A stretch of 56,389 bases of DNA from an uncultured beta proteobacterium (GCA_903889565.1 CAISYC010000051.1:1-56389), one strand, 5' to 3'. Positions 31,807-41,009 are shown, numbered from the stretch's first letter. Notes: a model not told the origin generated them from the sequence alone. Program-made: numbers and translations.

Positions 31807-33606
31807 CGCTTTCTTCAACACCACGTAGAACACCGCGCCTTCATTGACTTTGCCTTCGCCCCAGACGCGGCCGTCGTGGCGCTCGACGATGCGTTTGACG
31901 GTGGCGAGTCCGATACCGGTGCCGGGGAAACGGTCCTCGTTGTGCAGGCGCTGGAACACGCCGAACAGTTTGCCGGCATAAGCCATGTCGAAGCCGGCGC
32001 CGTTGTCGCGCACGCTGATGCAGACCTCGTCGTTGCCGGTGTCTTCGGCGGCGATTTTGATTACGGCGTTCTCGACGCCGCCGGTGTATTTGACTGCGTT
32101 GTCGATCAGGTTGATGAACACCTGCCGCAGCAGACCCGCATCGCCGCGCACCGCCGGCAGTTCGCCGATGTCCCACGCGATATTGCGGCCGTTGGCGTCG
32201 CGCAGGCATTGCTCGCGCACGGCATCGATGAGTGCCGTCAGGTTTACACGCCGCGATCTGAGTTCGGCGCGGCCGGCGCGCGAGAGTTCCAGCATGTCGT
32301 CGATCAGCGTGCCCATGTGCGCGGCGGCCTGCATGATTTTGTGCAGGTAACGCCGCGTTTCTTCGTCGAGCGCCGATGCGCGCTCGACCGCAAGTCGCGC
32401 AAAGCCGCCGACGTGGCGCACCGGCGCGCGCAGGTCGTGCGAGACGGTGTAGCCGAAGGCTTCGAGTTCCTTGTTGGCGCTCTCCAGTTGCGCGGTGCGC
32501 TGGATCACGCGCACTTCGAGATCGGCGTTAAGCTGCTGGATCACCTCACGTTGCGATTGCATGACGGCGAAAGCCTGATCGAGTTCGATCATCAGTTCGC
32601 CGATTTCGCCGCGCGGATAGGGCGCGCCGATGCGCGCGCCGAAATCGCCTTCGCTGAACTGCTTGACCGCGGCGACGATGCGCGCAGTCGGCCGCCGCAC
32701 CGCCAGCTCGGCGAGCGCCCATGCGCAGACGAACACCAGCAGCCAGACGACCGCAACCGTCGCCCGCGCCTGGGTCAGTTTGCGGTTGGCCGCCGCCAGC
32801 AGAGCGTCGCGCGATGCGCCGACCAGCACGCGCAGCCCGGTGTTTTCAAAGCCGGGCAGCGTGGCGGCGACCCAGATGCGCGGCGTGCCCTCGAGCGGGA
32901 TGTCGTCGCGCACGCCGGCGTCGACACTCGTTTTGACGAAGTCGAACAGGGCGCTATCTGCAATCGAGGTGCCGCTTTTCTTTTCGCCCGCCGGATGCCA
33001 GGTGAGTATGGTGCCCTTGTCGTCGATGAGGGCGATCGTGGTGGTGTTCACCGGCAGCGCCTGCGATCGCGCCTGCATGTATTTTTCGAGATTGAGCGAG
33101 GCGAGCAGCACGAACTTCGGCGCGCCTTGGTCGTCGCGCACGCCGTAGGCGATTTGCAACACCGACATGCCGGTCAGGCGGCCGAATACCGGTTCGACTG
33201 CGAGCGGGTTGCTTGATTTGAACGCATCCCGAAAATAACGGCGATCGGTCAGATTCAGCGCTCGGCCGGTGCGCAACGAGTCGCAGAACAGCTGGCCGTC
33301 GGGCTTGATGGTCAGAATGCCGGTGTATTGCGGGTGCTCGCTCAAAACGCCGGCGAGGAAATTCGAACAAGCGCGGCGGTCGTTGCCGTCGAAGTCGCGC
33401 GCGCGCGACAGGCCGTAGTGCAGCTGCGCGGTGCTGCGGATTGTTTCGGTCAGCGACTGTGCGACCTGCCGGGTGGTGTTGGCCAACTCCCGCTTGGCAT
33501 CGGCGACCAGCGATTCGCGGTAATTGCGAAAAAACGCGCCGCCCACCAGCGCCGGGATCAGCGTGGCGAACAGGATCAGCAACAGCAGTCGGGCGCGGAT
33601 ACTCAA
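31804..33606 (-). CDS. Membrane sensor histidine kinase (Cache-HAMP-HisKA-HATPase)
   Basis: 600 residues. TM1 about 7-25, a periplasmic Cache-like sensor domain (27-280), TM2 about 283-302, HAMP to about 355, coiled coil, HisKA with His390 in VSHDLRAPVRH, and HATPase with NLIDNAVKYTGG (N box), DNGAGFDM (G1) and GTGIGLATVKRI (G2). It should sense a small external ligand and pass phosphate to a response regulator, which is not encoded nearby. The HisKA sequence resembles phytochrome/CheA-type kinases with a final ATPase and no receiver. Confidence 0.93.
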   Translation of the reverse strand: MSIRARLLLLILFATLIPALVGGAFFRNYRESLVADAKRELANTTRQVAQSLTETIRSTAQLHYGLSRARDFDGNDRRACSNFLAGVLSEHPQYTGILTIKPDGQLFCDSLRTGRALNLTDRRYFRDAFKSSNPLAVEPVFGRLTGMSVLQIAYGVRDDQGAPKFVLLASLNLEKYMQARSQALPVNTTTIALIDDKGTILTWHPAGEKKSGTSIADSALFDFVKTSVDAGVRDDIPLEGTPRIWVAATLPGFENTGLRVLVGASRDALLAAANRKLTQARATVAVVWLLVFVCAWALAELAVRRPTARIVAAVKQFSEGDFGARIGAPYPRGEIGELMIELDQAFAVMQSQREVIQQLNADLEVRVIQRTAQLESANKELEAFGYTVSHDLRAPVRHVGGFARLAVERASALDEETRRYLHKIMQAAAHMGTLIDDMLELSRAGRAELRSRRVNLTALIDAVREQCLRDANGRNIAWDIGELPAVRGDAGLLRQVFINLIDNAVKYTGGVENAVIKIAAEDTGNDEVCISVRDNGAGFDMAYAGKLFGVFQRLHNEDRFPGTGIGLATVKRIVERHDGRVWGEGKVNEGAVFYVVLKKA

Positions 33607-33880
33607 AGGCCGGTGTCCTTTGGCGGGGGTTGCGCGCGTGGCTTCGCGAGGAGGCCGGCCATTATGTTAGCAGCAAGGCTGTGGTGGAAAGGCATTGCCT
33701 GTATTTCGCAGAATCGGGTTACCCACATTAGCTCGCGGCGCCCGGGTCAATACCCCGAGAAGGCCCGCAAGGGCCCGTCAATTAGGTAACGGATGCGGCG
33801 GAGAAAGGCCGCTACTGTCCCCGCCCAAGCCCCATAATGGAGCCCCCGAACCGTTTGTGCGGCATAGCACACAAGGCGCC
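33607..33880. other. Intergenic stretch between the divergent histidine kinase and RIO kinase genes
   Basis: 274 bases. No gene or known repeat seen; it should hold both promoters. Open frames through it are short and lack start signals. Confidence 0.4.
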
Positions 33881-34729
33881 ATGAAAATTCCGGCAAGACT
33901 GCAACCGCTGGTCGAGGACGGCCTGATCGACGAGGTGCTGCGCCAGTTGATGAGCGGCAAGGAGGCGATGGTGTTCATCGTCCGCTGCGGCGACGAGATC
34001 CGTTGCGCCAAGGTGTACAAGGAGGCCAACAAGCGCGCCTTTCGCCAGGCCGTCGATTACACCGAGAACCGCAAAACCAAAAACAGCCGCCAGGCGCGCG
34101 CGATGGGCAAGCGCACCAAATTCGGCCGCAAGGCGCAGGAAGAAGCGTGGCAGAGCGCCGAGGTCGATGCGCTGTATCGGCTCGCCGCCGCGGGTGTGCG
34201 CGTGCCGAAGCCGCTCAACTTTCACGAGGGCGTGTTGTTGATGGAACTCGTCACCGATGCCGAGGGCGAACCGGCCGCGCGCGTGGACGACGTCAAATTC
34301 TCCGAGGAAGAGGCACTGGCCTATCACGCGGCACTGATGTTGCAGGTGGTGCGCATGCTGTGCGCCGGGGTGATTCACGGCGACCTCTCGGAGTTCAACG
34401 TGCTGGTCGGTGCCGAGGGGCCGGTCATCATCGATCTGCCGCAGGCGGTGGATGCCGCCGGCAACAATCACGCGCAGCGCATGCTCGAGCGCGACGTCGG
34501 CAACCTGACAAATTATTTCGGCCAGTACGCGCCGTCGCTGCTGACGACGCAGTACGCGAAGGAAATCTGGGCGCTGTATGAAGGCGGCAAGCTGACGCCC
34601 GATGCGGTATTGACCGGGCGCTTCGAGCAGCAGTTGAAACCGGTCGATCTCAACAGCGTGGTGCGCGAGATCGATGATGCGCGCATGGAAGAAGCGGCGC
34701 GACGCTTACGGATGAGTGAGCTGCCGTAG
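33881..34729 (+). CDS. RIO1-family atypical serine kinase
   Basis: 282 residues from ATG 33881. SGKEAMVFIVRCGDEIRCAKVYK is the nucleotide loop and catalytic Lys; VIHGDLSEFNVLV is the catalytic loop and PVIIDLPQAVD the metal-binding Asp. The Arg/Lys-rich insert SRQARAMGKRTKFGRKAQ is the RIO flexible loop. The C-terminal 80 residues have no clear domain. Bacterial RIO kinases are poorly understood; possible links to ribosome or stress. The frame extends upstream without coding character. Confidence 0.9.
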   Translation: MKIPARLQPLVEDGLIDEVLRQLMSGKEAMVFIVRCGDEIRCAKVYKEANKRAFRQAVDYTENRKTKNSRQARAMGKRTKFGRKAQEEAWQSAEVDALYRLAAAGVRVPKPLNFHEGVLLMELVTDAEGEPAARVDDVKFSEEEALAYHAALMLQVVRMLCAGVIHGDLSEFNVLVGAEGPVIIDLPQAVDAAGNNHAQRMLERDVGNLTNYFGQYAPSLLTTQYAKEIWALYEGGKLTPDAVLTGRFEQQLKPVDLNSVVREIDDARMEEAARRLRMSELP

Positions 34730-34773
34730 CCAAATACTCGCGCCCCTTTGAAGCGGCGAGAATCGAGCGAGGG

Positions 34774-34876
34774 CGCAGGGCGGAAGAGCGCAGCGCCTTC
34801 CGCCGCATGAACCGCTGGTGGATATTCAAACCATCCGGCGGATTACGCTTCGCTCATCCGCCCTGCGGCCTGCGCT
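34774..34876. repeat. Type B inverted-repeat pair plus type A fragment
   Basis: GCAGGGCGGAAGAGCGCAGC (34778-34797) faces GCTTCGCTCATCCGCCCTGC (34847-34866), then GGCCTGCGCTAC (34867-34878). Lies between the convergent RIO kinase and racemase-like genes. Confidence 0.65.
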
Positions 34877-34886
34877 ACAAAAGCAA

Positions 34887-35546
34887 TTAAGCCAGCAACA
34901 CCTTCAGCTTCGCCACCGCGCTGTCGGGCGTGGTGAGGATCGGCGTTTTGGTGCGCGTGGCGGCGAGCGTTTTGGCCGGCGCCATCGAGAATTGCGCGAG
35001 CGCGATGACGTCGCAGGCTTCCTGTCTGGCGGCGGCTTCAGCGATCAGGCGGTTGTGTTCGTCGGGTTGCAGATCGAGCAGCGCCTGCAGCGCGCCATCG
35101 ACCAGATGCGGTTCGACCTTGACCTCGGTGCCCTGCGCTTTCGCGCAGGCGGCGATCTCGGCGAGCATCGACGGCAGCGACGGCTGAAAGGTGGCGAGCA
35201 GGCTGACGTTGCCGCTCCTGGCGACGAGTTGTTCGTAGAGCGCTTCATTCGGCTTCAGCACCGGAATCGACACCTGCTTGCGGCATTCGTCGATGGCGGG
35301 GCCGAAGGCCGAGCAGCAGAACAGAATCGCATCGGCCGAGGCTTTGACCGCGTAGCGGCCGATGTGGCAGATGCGCTGGATCATCGCCTCGGTGAGCTTG
35401 CCGTCGTCGGCCAGGTCGGTCATCAGGGCGTCTTCGAGCAGATTGACGACTTTCGCTTCCGGCCAGCTGGCGCGAAAGCTTGCCACCACCGGCGGTATCG
35501 ACACATCGGCGGCGTGGATCAGATAGATGCGTGGGCCTTTTTTCAT
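34887..35546 (-). CDS. Aspartate/glutamate racemase superfamily protein
   Basis: 219 residues. The two-domain racemase fold can be traced by DAILFCCSAFGPAID (first Cys region), SIPVLKPNEALYEQL and CDVIALAQFSMAP. The second catalytic Cys is not obvious (AQFS instead of AQC), so the activity may differ from racemisation; maleate isomerase and hydantoin racemase are relatives. An FNR-like box at 35651-35664 and a TATAGT -10 on the minus strand (35603-35598) lie upstream. Confidence 0.8.
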   Translation of the reverse strand: MKKGPRIYLIHAADVSIPPVVASFRASWPEAKVVNLLEDALMTDLADDGKLTEAMIQRICHIGRYAVKASADAILFCCSAFGPAIDECRKQVSIPVLKPNEALYEQLVARSGNVSLLATFQPSLPSMLAEIAACAKAQGTEVKVEPHLVDGALQALLDLQPDEHNRLIAEAAARQEACDVIALAQFSMAPAKTLAATRTKTPILTTPDSAVAKLKVLLA

Positions 35547-35650
35547 GGTTCCTGTGCTCTTGAGGGCGTCGGACGATCCGACCGAGTTGCCGAAAATACT
35601 ATAACGACGGCCCGAAGGGAAGGGCGCCGGCCGCTCAAACGCGGGTCCGG

Positions 35651-35664
35651 TTGACGGAAATCAA
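35651..35664. promoter_or_regulatory. FNR/ANR-like box upstream of the racemase-like gene
   Basis: TTGACGGAAATCAA has one mismatch to TTGAT-N4-ATCAA. It is about 66 bases before the predicted start site behind TATAGT (minus strand 35603-35598), a class I distance. Confidence 0.5.
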
Positions 35665-35683
35665 CCGGAAAGGGCGCTTTTGC

Positions 35684-35704
35684 ACCCCCTCCCCAAGAGG
35701 GGGT
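35684..35704. terminator. Possible terminator hairpin after the second universal stress gene
   Basis: ACCCCCTC-CCCAA-GAGGGGGT, eight-base arms, 23 bases after the Usp stop on the minus strand. A T-run is lacking on the minus strand, so this is tentative. Confidence 0.35.
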
Positions 35705-35726
35705 CGCAAAAAAGGCCGCGCGGCGT

Positions 35727-36212
35727 TCAGCGCGCGGGCAGCGACTTGTCCGGGTGGTCGGCGCTCATGAGGCCGCGGAACACCAGCACCGCGATCGAGG
35801 CACGGTGCAGCACGCGGCTCGATTCGCTGCCCATGATCAGCGAAACGAGTCCCTTGCGATAACGCGAGGTCATCACGATCAGATCGCAGCCGCGCTCGTT
35901 GGCGGTGTTGACGATGGCGTCGAACGGCTGCGAGTTGGTGGCGATCACGGTATCGCAGGCCACGCCCTCGGCCGCCGCGGTGGTCTTCACGTAAGCGAGA
36001 AAGTTTTCGGCGCGCGCGCGGCCTTCGTCCTGCATCTTGCCCGGCAGTCCGGGATCGAAGGATCCGTCGTCGGCGATCGCCAGCCGGTAATCGGGCAGCA
36101 CGTGGATGCCGGTGACCTTGGCGCCGCAGAGTTTGGCCAGCTCGATGCCGCGCATGATCGCACGCTCGGAGTGCGCGGTGCCGTCGGTCGGCATCAGGAT
36201 GTGTTTAAACAT
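35727..36212 (-). CDS. Universal stress protein, UspA family
   Basis: 161 residues. HILMPTDGTAHSERAI at the N-terminus and MTSRYRKGLVSLIMGSESSRVL at the C-terminus are the Usp ATP-site blocks, with Arg replacing the usual His-Gly in the SHGRRG loop (SRYRKG), which may weaken ATP binding. GAGGAGC upstream supports the ATG. It differs enough from the 5037-5489 copy to have a separate role. Confidence 0.9.
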   Translation of the reverse strand: MFKHILMPTDGTAHSERAIMRGIELAKLCGAKVTGIHVLPDYRLAIADDGSFDPGLPGKMQDEGRARAENFLAYVKTTAAAEGVACDTVIATNSQPFDAIVNTANERGCDLIVMTSRYRKGLVSLIMGSESSRVLHRASIAVLVFRGLMSADHPDKSLPAR

Positions 36213-36246
36213 GGGAAGCTCCTCGGATATGCGCGCACATTAAACG

Positions 36247-37398
36247 TTAATCGGTTTTCCCGCCAGCCTGCTGATTGTCCGTGCGGCTGAGCGCGCCGCC
36301 GCAGCCCAGCATCGCGCCGTTGACCCAGAACACCCACGCCAGCCCGAAGGCGGAGGCGACGAAACCGAACACCACCGGGCCGGCGACGCGCGTGAGATGG
36401 TTGACCGTCATGCGCAGGCCCAGCGCCTCGCCCGAGCGCCCCGCGGCGGAATTGCTGAACATCTGCATGGTCACGATCGGCTGGCCGCAGCCCATGCCGA
36501 GCCCGTAGCTGAAGGCGACCAGCGCGAGCATGATGCCGTTCTCGAAGAACGGCAGCACCGCGAACGCAGCGGCGCCGGCGAAGAAGGCGCCGGCCAGCAC
36601 GCGGTGTTCGTTGAAGCGCGCGATCAGGCGCGGCAGCAGCGAACGCACGACGAAGGCGGCTGCCGAGTTCATCGCCAGCACCACGCCGGTGACCGAGGCC
36701 GACAGACCGATCGCGTGCGCGTAGACCGGCAGATAAAACTGGAACAGGTCCTGGCCCGATTGCAGCAGGCTGCTGGTGGCGAGCGTGCGCACCACGCCTT
36801 TGCCGGCCAGCAGGTCGCGCAGGCTGCCGCCGCCCTTTTTTTCGCGGCCGCTGCCGTGCGGCAGACCGCCGCCGCGCGCGGCGAGCAGCACCAGCGGCAG
36901 GAGTGCCAGCACCGACAGCGACAGGCAGGCGTTGGCGTGGCCCATCTGTTCGATCGAGAAGCCGGCATACAGCGGGCCGACGAAGGCGCCGATCGAATTG
37001 GTCAGGCTGTAGTTGCTGAAGGTCTGTGTGCGATTCTGCGGCGTGCTCAACAGGCCGACCACGTTTTGCAGCGACACGTTATAGATCGCCAGCGACAGGC
37101 CGTTGGTGGCGGCGGCGAAAAAAATCGCCGCCATGCCGGGCACGAAAAACGGGATCAGCATGCCGACGCCGCCGCCGAAGGCGCCCAGCGTCAGCAGCCA
37201 GCGCGAACCGAAGCGGTCGGCAAGCCGGCCCACCGGCCACGACAGCACCGCGGGAAAAGCCGAAAAGGTCGCGGCGAGCAGACCAATGGTGACCGGTTCC
37301 GCGCCCAGATGCAGCGCGTAGAGGGCGAGCATCACGCGGCCCGCACGCATGGTGCTCATGTTGAGCAGACCGAGGGCGAGGGCGAAGTTGATCGACAT
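36247..37398 (-). CDS. Major facilitator superfamily transporter
   Basis: 383 residues from ATG 37398, with about 12 hydrophobic segments. The motif between helices 2 and 3, GRLADRFGSRW, is the MFS signature. The C-terminus has LSRTDNQQAGGKTD. Substrate unknown; a drug or sugar-type exporter is possible. The frame is open upstream to 37593 but that part is not membrane-like and overlaps the next gene. The Usp gene starts 34 bases downstream. Confidence 0.88.
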   Translation of the reverse strand: MSINFALALGLLNMSTMRAGRVMLALYALHLGAEPVTIGLLAATFSAFPAVLSWPVGRLADRFGSRWLLTLGAFGGGVGMLIPFFVPGMAAIFFAAATNGLSLAIYNVSLQNVVGLLSTPQNRTQTFSNYSLTNSIGAFVGPLYAGFSIEQMGHANACLSLSVLALLPLVLLAARGGGLPHGSGREKKGGGSLRDLLAGKGVVRTLATSSLLQSGQDLFQFYLPVYAHAIGLSASVTGVVLAMNSAAAFVVRSLLPRLIARFNEHRVLAGAFFAGAAAFAVLPFFENGIMLALVAFSYGLGMGCGQPIVTMQMFSNSAAGRSGEALGLRMTVNHLTRVAGPVVFGFVASAFGLAWVFWVNGAMLGCGGALSRTDNQQAGGKTD

Positions 37399-37435
37399 GG
37401 CCGTGAGTTTAACCGCGCATGACGCGTCAGGCGAT

Positions 37436-37999
37436 TTAAAGCGACGCGATAAACCGCCCGAACTGCACGAGCCCGAACGGCCACAGGCCGAGTTGCGCGG
37501 CGGAACCGAGGTGACCGTGGCTGCCGGCGTCAATGAAGGCAGCGCCCCACGCGTCGGCGAAGGCTTGCGCGCGCGCGAAGCTAACGCGGTCATCGTCGCG
37601 GCTGGCGATCACGCAGGTCTTGAACGGCAGATGTTGCAGGATCATTTTGCCGAAGCCCTGCACCGGCGAATCGGGATCGCCGTCGAAGCGGTCGCGGTCG
37701 GTCGGCGCAACCAGGAAGGCACCGGCGATGTTGGCGGCGAGCGCCGGTTGATCGAAGGCGATGCGCATGGTGAGCGAGGTGCCCAGACTGTGCGCGACCA
37801 GTACCACGGGCTTGCGGCTGGTGTTGATTGCCGCCGACAGACGCGTGGCCCACGCGGCGTAGACCGGTCTGTCCCAGTCAGCCTGTTCGACACGTTGAAA
37901 CTGCGGGAAGGCCTGCTCCCAGAAGGTCTGCCAGTGCTGGTCGCCGGAGCCGCCGACACCGGGCACGATTAAAACCGTAAAGTCGTCGAGGTCGCGCAT
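37436..37999 (-). CDS. RBBP9/YdeN-type alpha/beta hydrolase
   Basis: 187 residues. PGVGGSGDQHWQTFWE is the family opening, VVLVAHSLGTS holds the nucleophile Ser, and the Asp and His are in CVIASRDDDRVS and AGSHGHLG. A serine hydrolase of unknown substrate, cytoplasmic. Ends 37 bases before the MFS start on the same strand, so the two may be co-transcribed. Confidence 0.9.
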   Translation of the reverse strand: MRDLDDFTVLIVPGVGGSGDQHWQTFWEQAFPQFQRVEQADWDRPVYAAWATRLSAAINTSRKPVVLVAHSLGTSLTMRIAFDQPALAANIAGAFLVAPTDRDRFDGDPDSPVQGFGKMILQHLPFKTCVIASRDDDRVSFARAQAFADAWGAAFIDAGSHGHLGSAAQLGLWPFGLVQFGRFIASL

Positions 38000-38021
38000 G
38001 TCGGTTTAATTCCGGCGGTGA

Positions 38022-39113
38022 TCAGCGTTTGCCCGGACCGCCGCGATCGGGGCGGCAGGCCGGTTGCCCGCTGGCGTCGGGCGGCGTGAAGCAACTGCCG
38101 CTCAAGGCTTCGTTCTGGCGGCCGGTAAAGTAGCACGCGGCGCCGTTGCTTTTGCCGCGGCAGGCGTCGAGCGCTTCGGGCGGCGGACCCTTGCCCGGTT
38201 CGCGCTGCGCTCCCTTGCCGGCATCGCCGCCGGCGGGGCGGCCGCGCGCGAAGCTCTGATCGGGCGTGCCGCGGAAGCAGCGCGGAATGAAAGGAAAGGT
38301 GTCGGTGAGCACGTAGTGATAAATGCCTGACGGAAATTCCGGCGTGACGCCGCTGCGGCCGTTGCATTCATCGAGACTGCCGAGGCCCGCGACGTATTCG
38401 TAATCCTGCACGAACGAGCCGTCATAACTGCCGCCGGGCCCGCCGTTGCGCGCGCCGCTCTTGACGCGCCAGCTCGCGCGCATTTTGGTCAACGGCGAAT
38501 TGCGCGCGCTGGCGTCGCTGTAGTCATACGGACCGTAGATCGGAAAACCGTCGGCGGCCCAGCCGACCAGCACCGGTGTTTTGGCGCCGGCGAAACGCGC
38601 GAGCAGGCCGGTCGGCAGCCCGTGATAGTGATAGGCGCCGTTGGGTTGCACGTGCGCGTTGTTCTGATCGAGACCCAGCGGCACCGCGCCGGACATCGCT
38701 TCGTATTGCCAGTTGCGGTCGCCGTTCCAGAATTCGGCCGCCCCCGGATCGAAGGGCACGCCGTTGATGGCGAAACCGAAACTTTGCAATTGCAGCGCAG
38801 TGTCGCGCGCGGGGAGCTGCGGCCGCGCCGGCACGCGCACTTCGTAGTGTTGCGCGCTGATGCGGTTCGGATTGCCGCGATTCGGAAAAGTACCGGTGTC
38901 GTGGTCGGGCAGCCCGTCGGAGCGGATCACGCGGTAGTCGCCGTCGATCGTGATGCTGACATTGCCGGCCCACGCCGCCGAAATCGCCAGATCGTAGAGT
39001 TGCTGCAGCGGCGACGGTGCGGCGACGATCGGGTAACCGCGCACGCCGTGGGCCAGCGCAGGCACCGCGATGCACAGTTGCAGCGCGAGCGCTGCAGTCA
39101 GATTTTTTCGCAT
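38022..39113 (-). CDS. Exported YHYH-domain protein
   Basis: 363 residues. Signal peptide to about residue 21 (AVPALAHG). The YHYH motif is in QPNGAYHYHGLPTGLL, and GIYHYVLTDTFPFIPRCFRG is the second His block. YHYH proteins are often next to hydrolases and may bind metal, but the function is unknown. The C-terminal 60 residues are Gly/Pro/Arg-rich with four Cys. The ATG is supported by the signal peptide. Confidence 0.85.
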   Translation of the reverse strand: MRKNLTAALALQLCIAVPALAHGVRGYPIVAAPSPLQQLYDLAISAAWAGNVSITIDGDYRVIRSDGLPDHDTGTFPNRGNPNRISAQHYEVRVPARPQLPARDTALQLQSFGFAINGVPFDPGAAEFWNGDRNWQYEAMSGAVPLGLDQNNAHVQPNGAYHYHGLPTGLLARFAGAKTPVLVGWAADGFPIYGPYDYSDASARNSPLTKMRASWRVKSGARNGGPGGSYDGSFVQDYEYVAGLGSLDECNGRSGVTPEFPSGIYHYVLTDTFPFIPRCFRGTPDQSFARGRPAGGDAGKGAQREPGKGPPPEALDACRGKSNGAACYFTGRQNEALSGSCFTPPDASGQPACRPDRGGPGKR

Positions 39114-39164
39114 GCGCGCAATGTAGCGCAGATCGGCGCCGCGTGCTGCGCGGCGCCGCGGACC

Positions 39165-40907
39165 TTACTTCGCTGGAATCACCGGCAGCAGCACGTAGGG
39201 CATTTTGCCGGCGGCGAAATGCAGTGTGTTGCTGCCACCGAAGATTTTGGCGGGGCGATCGGCAGGATCGGTGTGCGTGAACGGACCCACGCCCTTCATC
39301 GGATAGGGCGCGTGCGCCACACCGGCATCGGTGCCGTCGTACTCGTAATCGCGGCCGCGCACCGTGAACGCAATGCGATAGCCTTTGGGCACGACGATGG
39401 AGGTCGGCCAGATTTCGACATCGAGTTCGACCGCCACGCCCGGCGTGAGCGGCTGATGTTCGTCGTGCGTGTGCCACGGCCGGTACGGTTTGCTTTCCTG
39501 CGGATCGAGCTTGCGCTGCGAGGCGCGCAGCCAGCCCAAGCCGACCGGCGTGCGCGGATCGTTGGAGCCGATGAAGACGACTTCCTTGTCCTGCGGATCG
39601 TAAACGCGCAGCGCGACAAACACGTCGGCGTCGGTCGTGTCCGACGACAGCCACAGTTTCGCCGCGACCGGGCCGGTGATTTCGAGGTCGGCGCTCAACG
39701 GCGGCGTCGAGAACGTATAGGCGTCGCCGGTCGTTGCGTAGGCGAGCGTGGCGTCTTTTTGCGGCGGCGTGGCGGCAAGGCCGTTGCCGGCTGGCTGCAG
39801 GTAATAAGGCGTCCACTGCGTGCGCGCGAGCGGCCATTCGTTTTCCGCGCGCAGGACGAATTTTTCGCCGGGCCAGCGCACATTGAGCGAGACCTTCGGT
39901 TGCTTGTCCCAGCCGCTTTGTTCGCCTTTGAGGAAATGCGCGAAGAACTGCTTCTGCAGGCCGGCGCCGTAGTTGCTGTAAAAATGCGTGAAGTGCGTGT
40001 CGCCGTGCACTTCCAGCCACTTTTCTTTCGATGCCGCGCGCAGATAGCCTTCGAAGTTGCCGCGCGGATGCAGACCCTGGCCGCCCCAGTTGCCGGCGGA
40101 CAGGAGCGGCGTTTTGATTTTCGAAAAATCCGGCATGCGCGCGCGGTAGTAGTCGTCGATCAGCGGACGGCGGCGTGCTTCGCCGTCGACGTCGGCGCGG
40201 TTCTTCCTTAATTGTTCGTCAGTGAGCGTGTCGGGACCGGCGATGGTGTCGCCGGTGACCTTGCTGCGCGCGCCGCGTTCGCCGACGCCGTTCTGCACGG
40301 TGAGCACCTGGCGGTTGTACCAGCTGCCGAGAAAATCGCAGAGGATGCCGCCATGGCGGCAGAGTTCGCGGTAATAGTCCGAGGAGCCTTCCCAGATGCA
40401 CAGCGCGGCAAGATGTTCGGGCTGCAGTGCGGCAACCTGCCACTGGTTCATCGCGTAATAGGAGATGCCGTTGAGGCCGACCTTGCCGTTGCTCCACGGT
40501 TGGCTGCCGGCCCATTCGATGCAGTCGTAAAAGTCGCGCGCCTCGCGCGGCGACCAGCTGTCGATGACGCCGGGCGAGCGGCCGGCGCCGCGCGAATCGA
40601 CGCGCACGATGGCGTAGCCGTCGGGCACCCATTTTTCCGGATCGACCAGTTCCCAGTTCTGGTATCTGTTCGACGAACCCTTGAGCGTGTCGGGCACCGC
40701 CTTGATCAGGCGCGTCCACTGGCTTTTGTAGCCCTCTTCGAAATCGAGCCCCTTGGCATAGGGGCCATAGGTCAGGATCACCGGATATTTGCCGCTGCCG
40801 GCGGGGCGGAAGACGTCGGCGCGCATCACCACGCCGTCGTCCATCGTGATCGGCGCGTCCCAGTCGATTTGCATGCCGTCACGGATTTCGCTTTTTGTCT
40901 GATCCAT
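39165..40907 (-). CDS. CocE/NonD-family hydrolase (X-Pro dipeptidyl-peptidase-like)
   Basis: 580 residues. N-terminal alpha/beta fold: MDDGVVMRADVFRPAGSGKYPVILTYGPY, and VGLNGISYYAMNQW holds the Ser nucleophile (GxSYxA). The C-terminal jelly roll domain follows (PLSADLEITGPVAAKLWLSS, PTSIVVPKGYRIAFTVRG). Such enzymes cleave esters or peptides after Pro; the substrate here is unknown. No signal peptide, so cytoplasmic. It follows the amidohydrolase gene after a hairpin. Confidence 0.9.
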   Translation of the reverse strand: MDQTKSEIRDGMQIDWDAPITMDDGVVMRADVFRPAGSGKYPVILTYGPYAKGLDFEEGYKSQWTRLIKAVPDTLKGSSNRYQNWELVDPEKWVPDGYAIVRVDSRGAGRSPGVIDSWSPREARDFYDCIEWAGSQPWSNGKVGLNGISYYAMNQWQVAALQPEHLAALCIWEGSSDYYRELCRHGGILCDFLGSWYNRQVLTVQNGVGERGARSKVTGDTIAGPDTLTDEQLRKNRADVDGEARRRPLIDDYYRARMPDFSKIKTPLLSAGNWGGQGLHPRGNFEGYLRAASKEKWLEVHGDTHFTHFYSNYGAGLQKQFFAHFLKGEQSGWDKQPKVSLNVRWPGEKFVLRAENEWPLARTQWTPYYLQPAGNGLAATPPQKDATLAYATTGDAYTFSTPPLSADLEITGPVAAKLWLSSDTTDADVFVALRVYDPQDKEVVFIGSNDPRTPVGLGWLRASQRKLDPQESKPYRPWHTHDEHQPLTPGVAVELDVEIWPTSIVVPKGYRIAFTVRGRDYEYDGTDAGVAHAPYPMKGVGPFTHTDPADRPAKIFGGSNTLHFAAGKMPYVLLPVIPAK

Positions 40908-40955
40908 TTTTTATGATGTCAGTTATTTTGAGCAGAAGGTTGGAAAAACAGGCCT

Positions 40956-40984
40956 GTTCCTTCCCCCCTCAAGGGGGAAGGAAC
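40956..40984. terminator. Hairpin between the amidohydrolase and CocE-like genes
   Basis: GTTCCTTCCCCC-CTCAA-GGGGGAAGGAAC: 12 perfect pairs and a 5-base loop. On the minus strand it is followed by CCTGTTTTTCC, a modest T-run, so it could end the amidohydrolase transcript. Similar CCTTCCCC elements occur near 24793. Confidence 0.45.
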
Positions 40985-41009
40985 CCGCTAATGATTGTGC
41001 GGGTTAATC

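Noticed and set aside
33607-33880. Possible small RNA or tRNA in the kinase-RIO gap
   Set aside because: No cloverleaf, no strong terminator or conserved RNA pattern could be seen.
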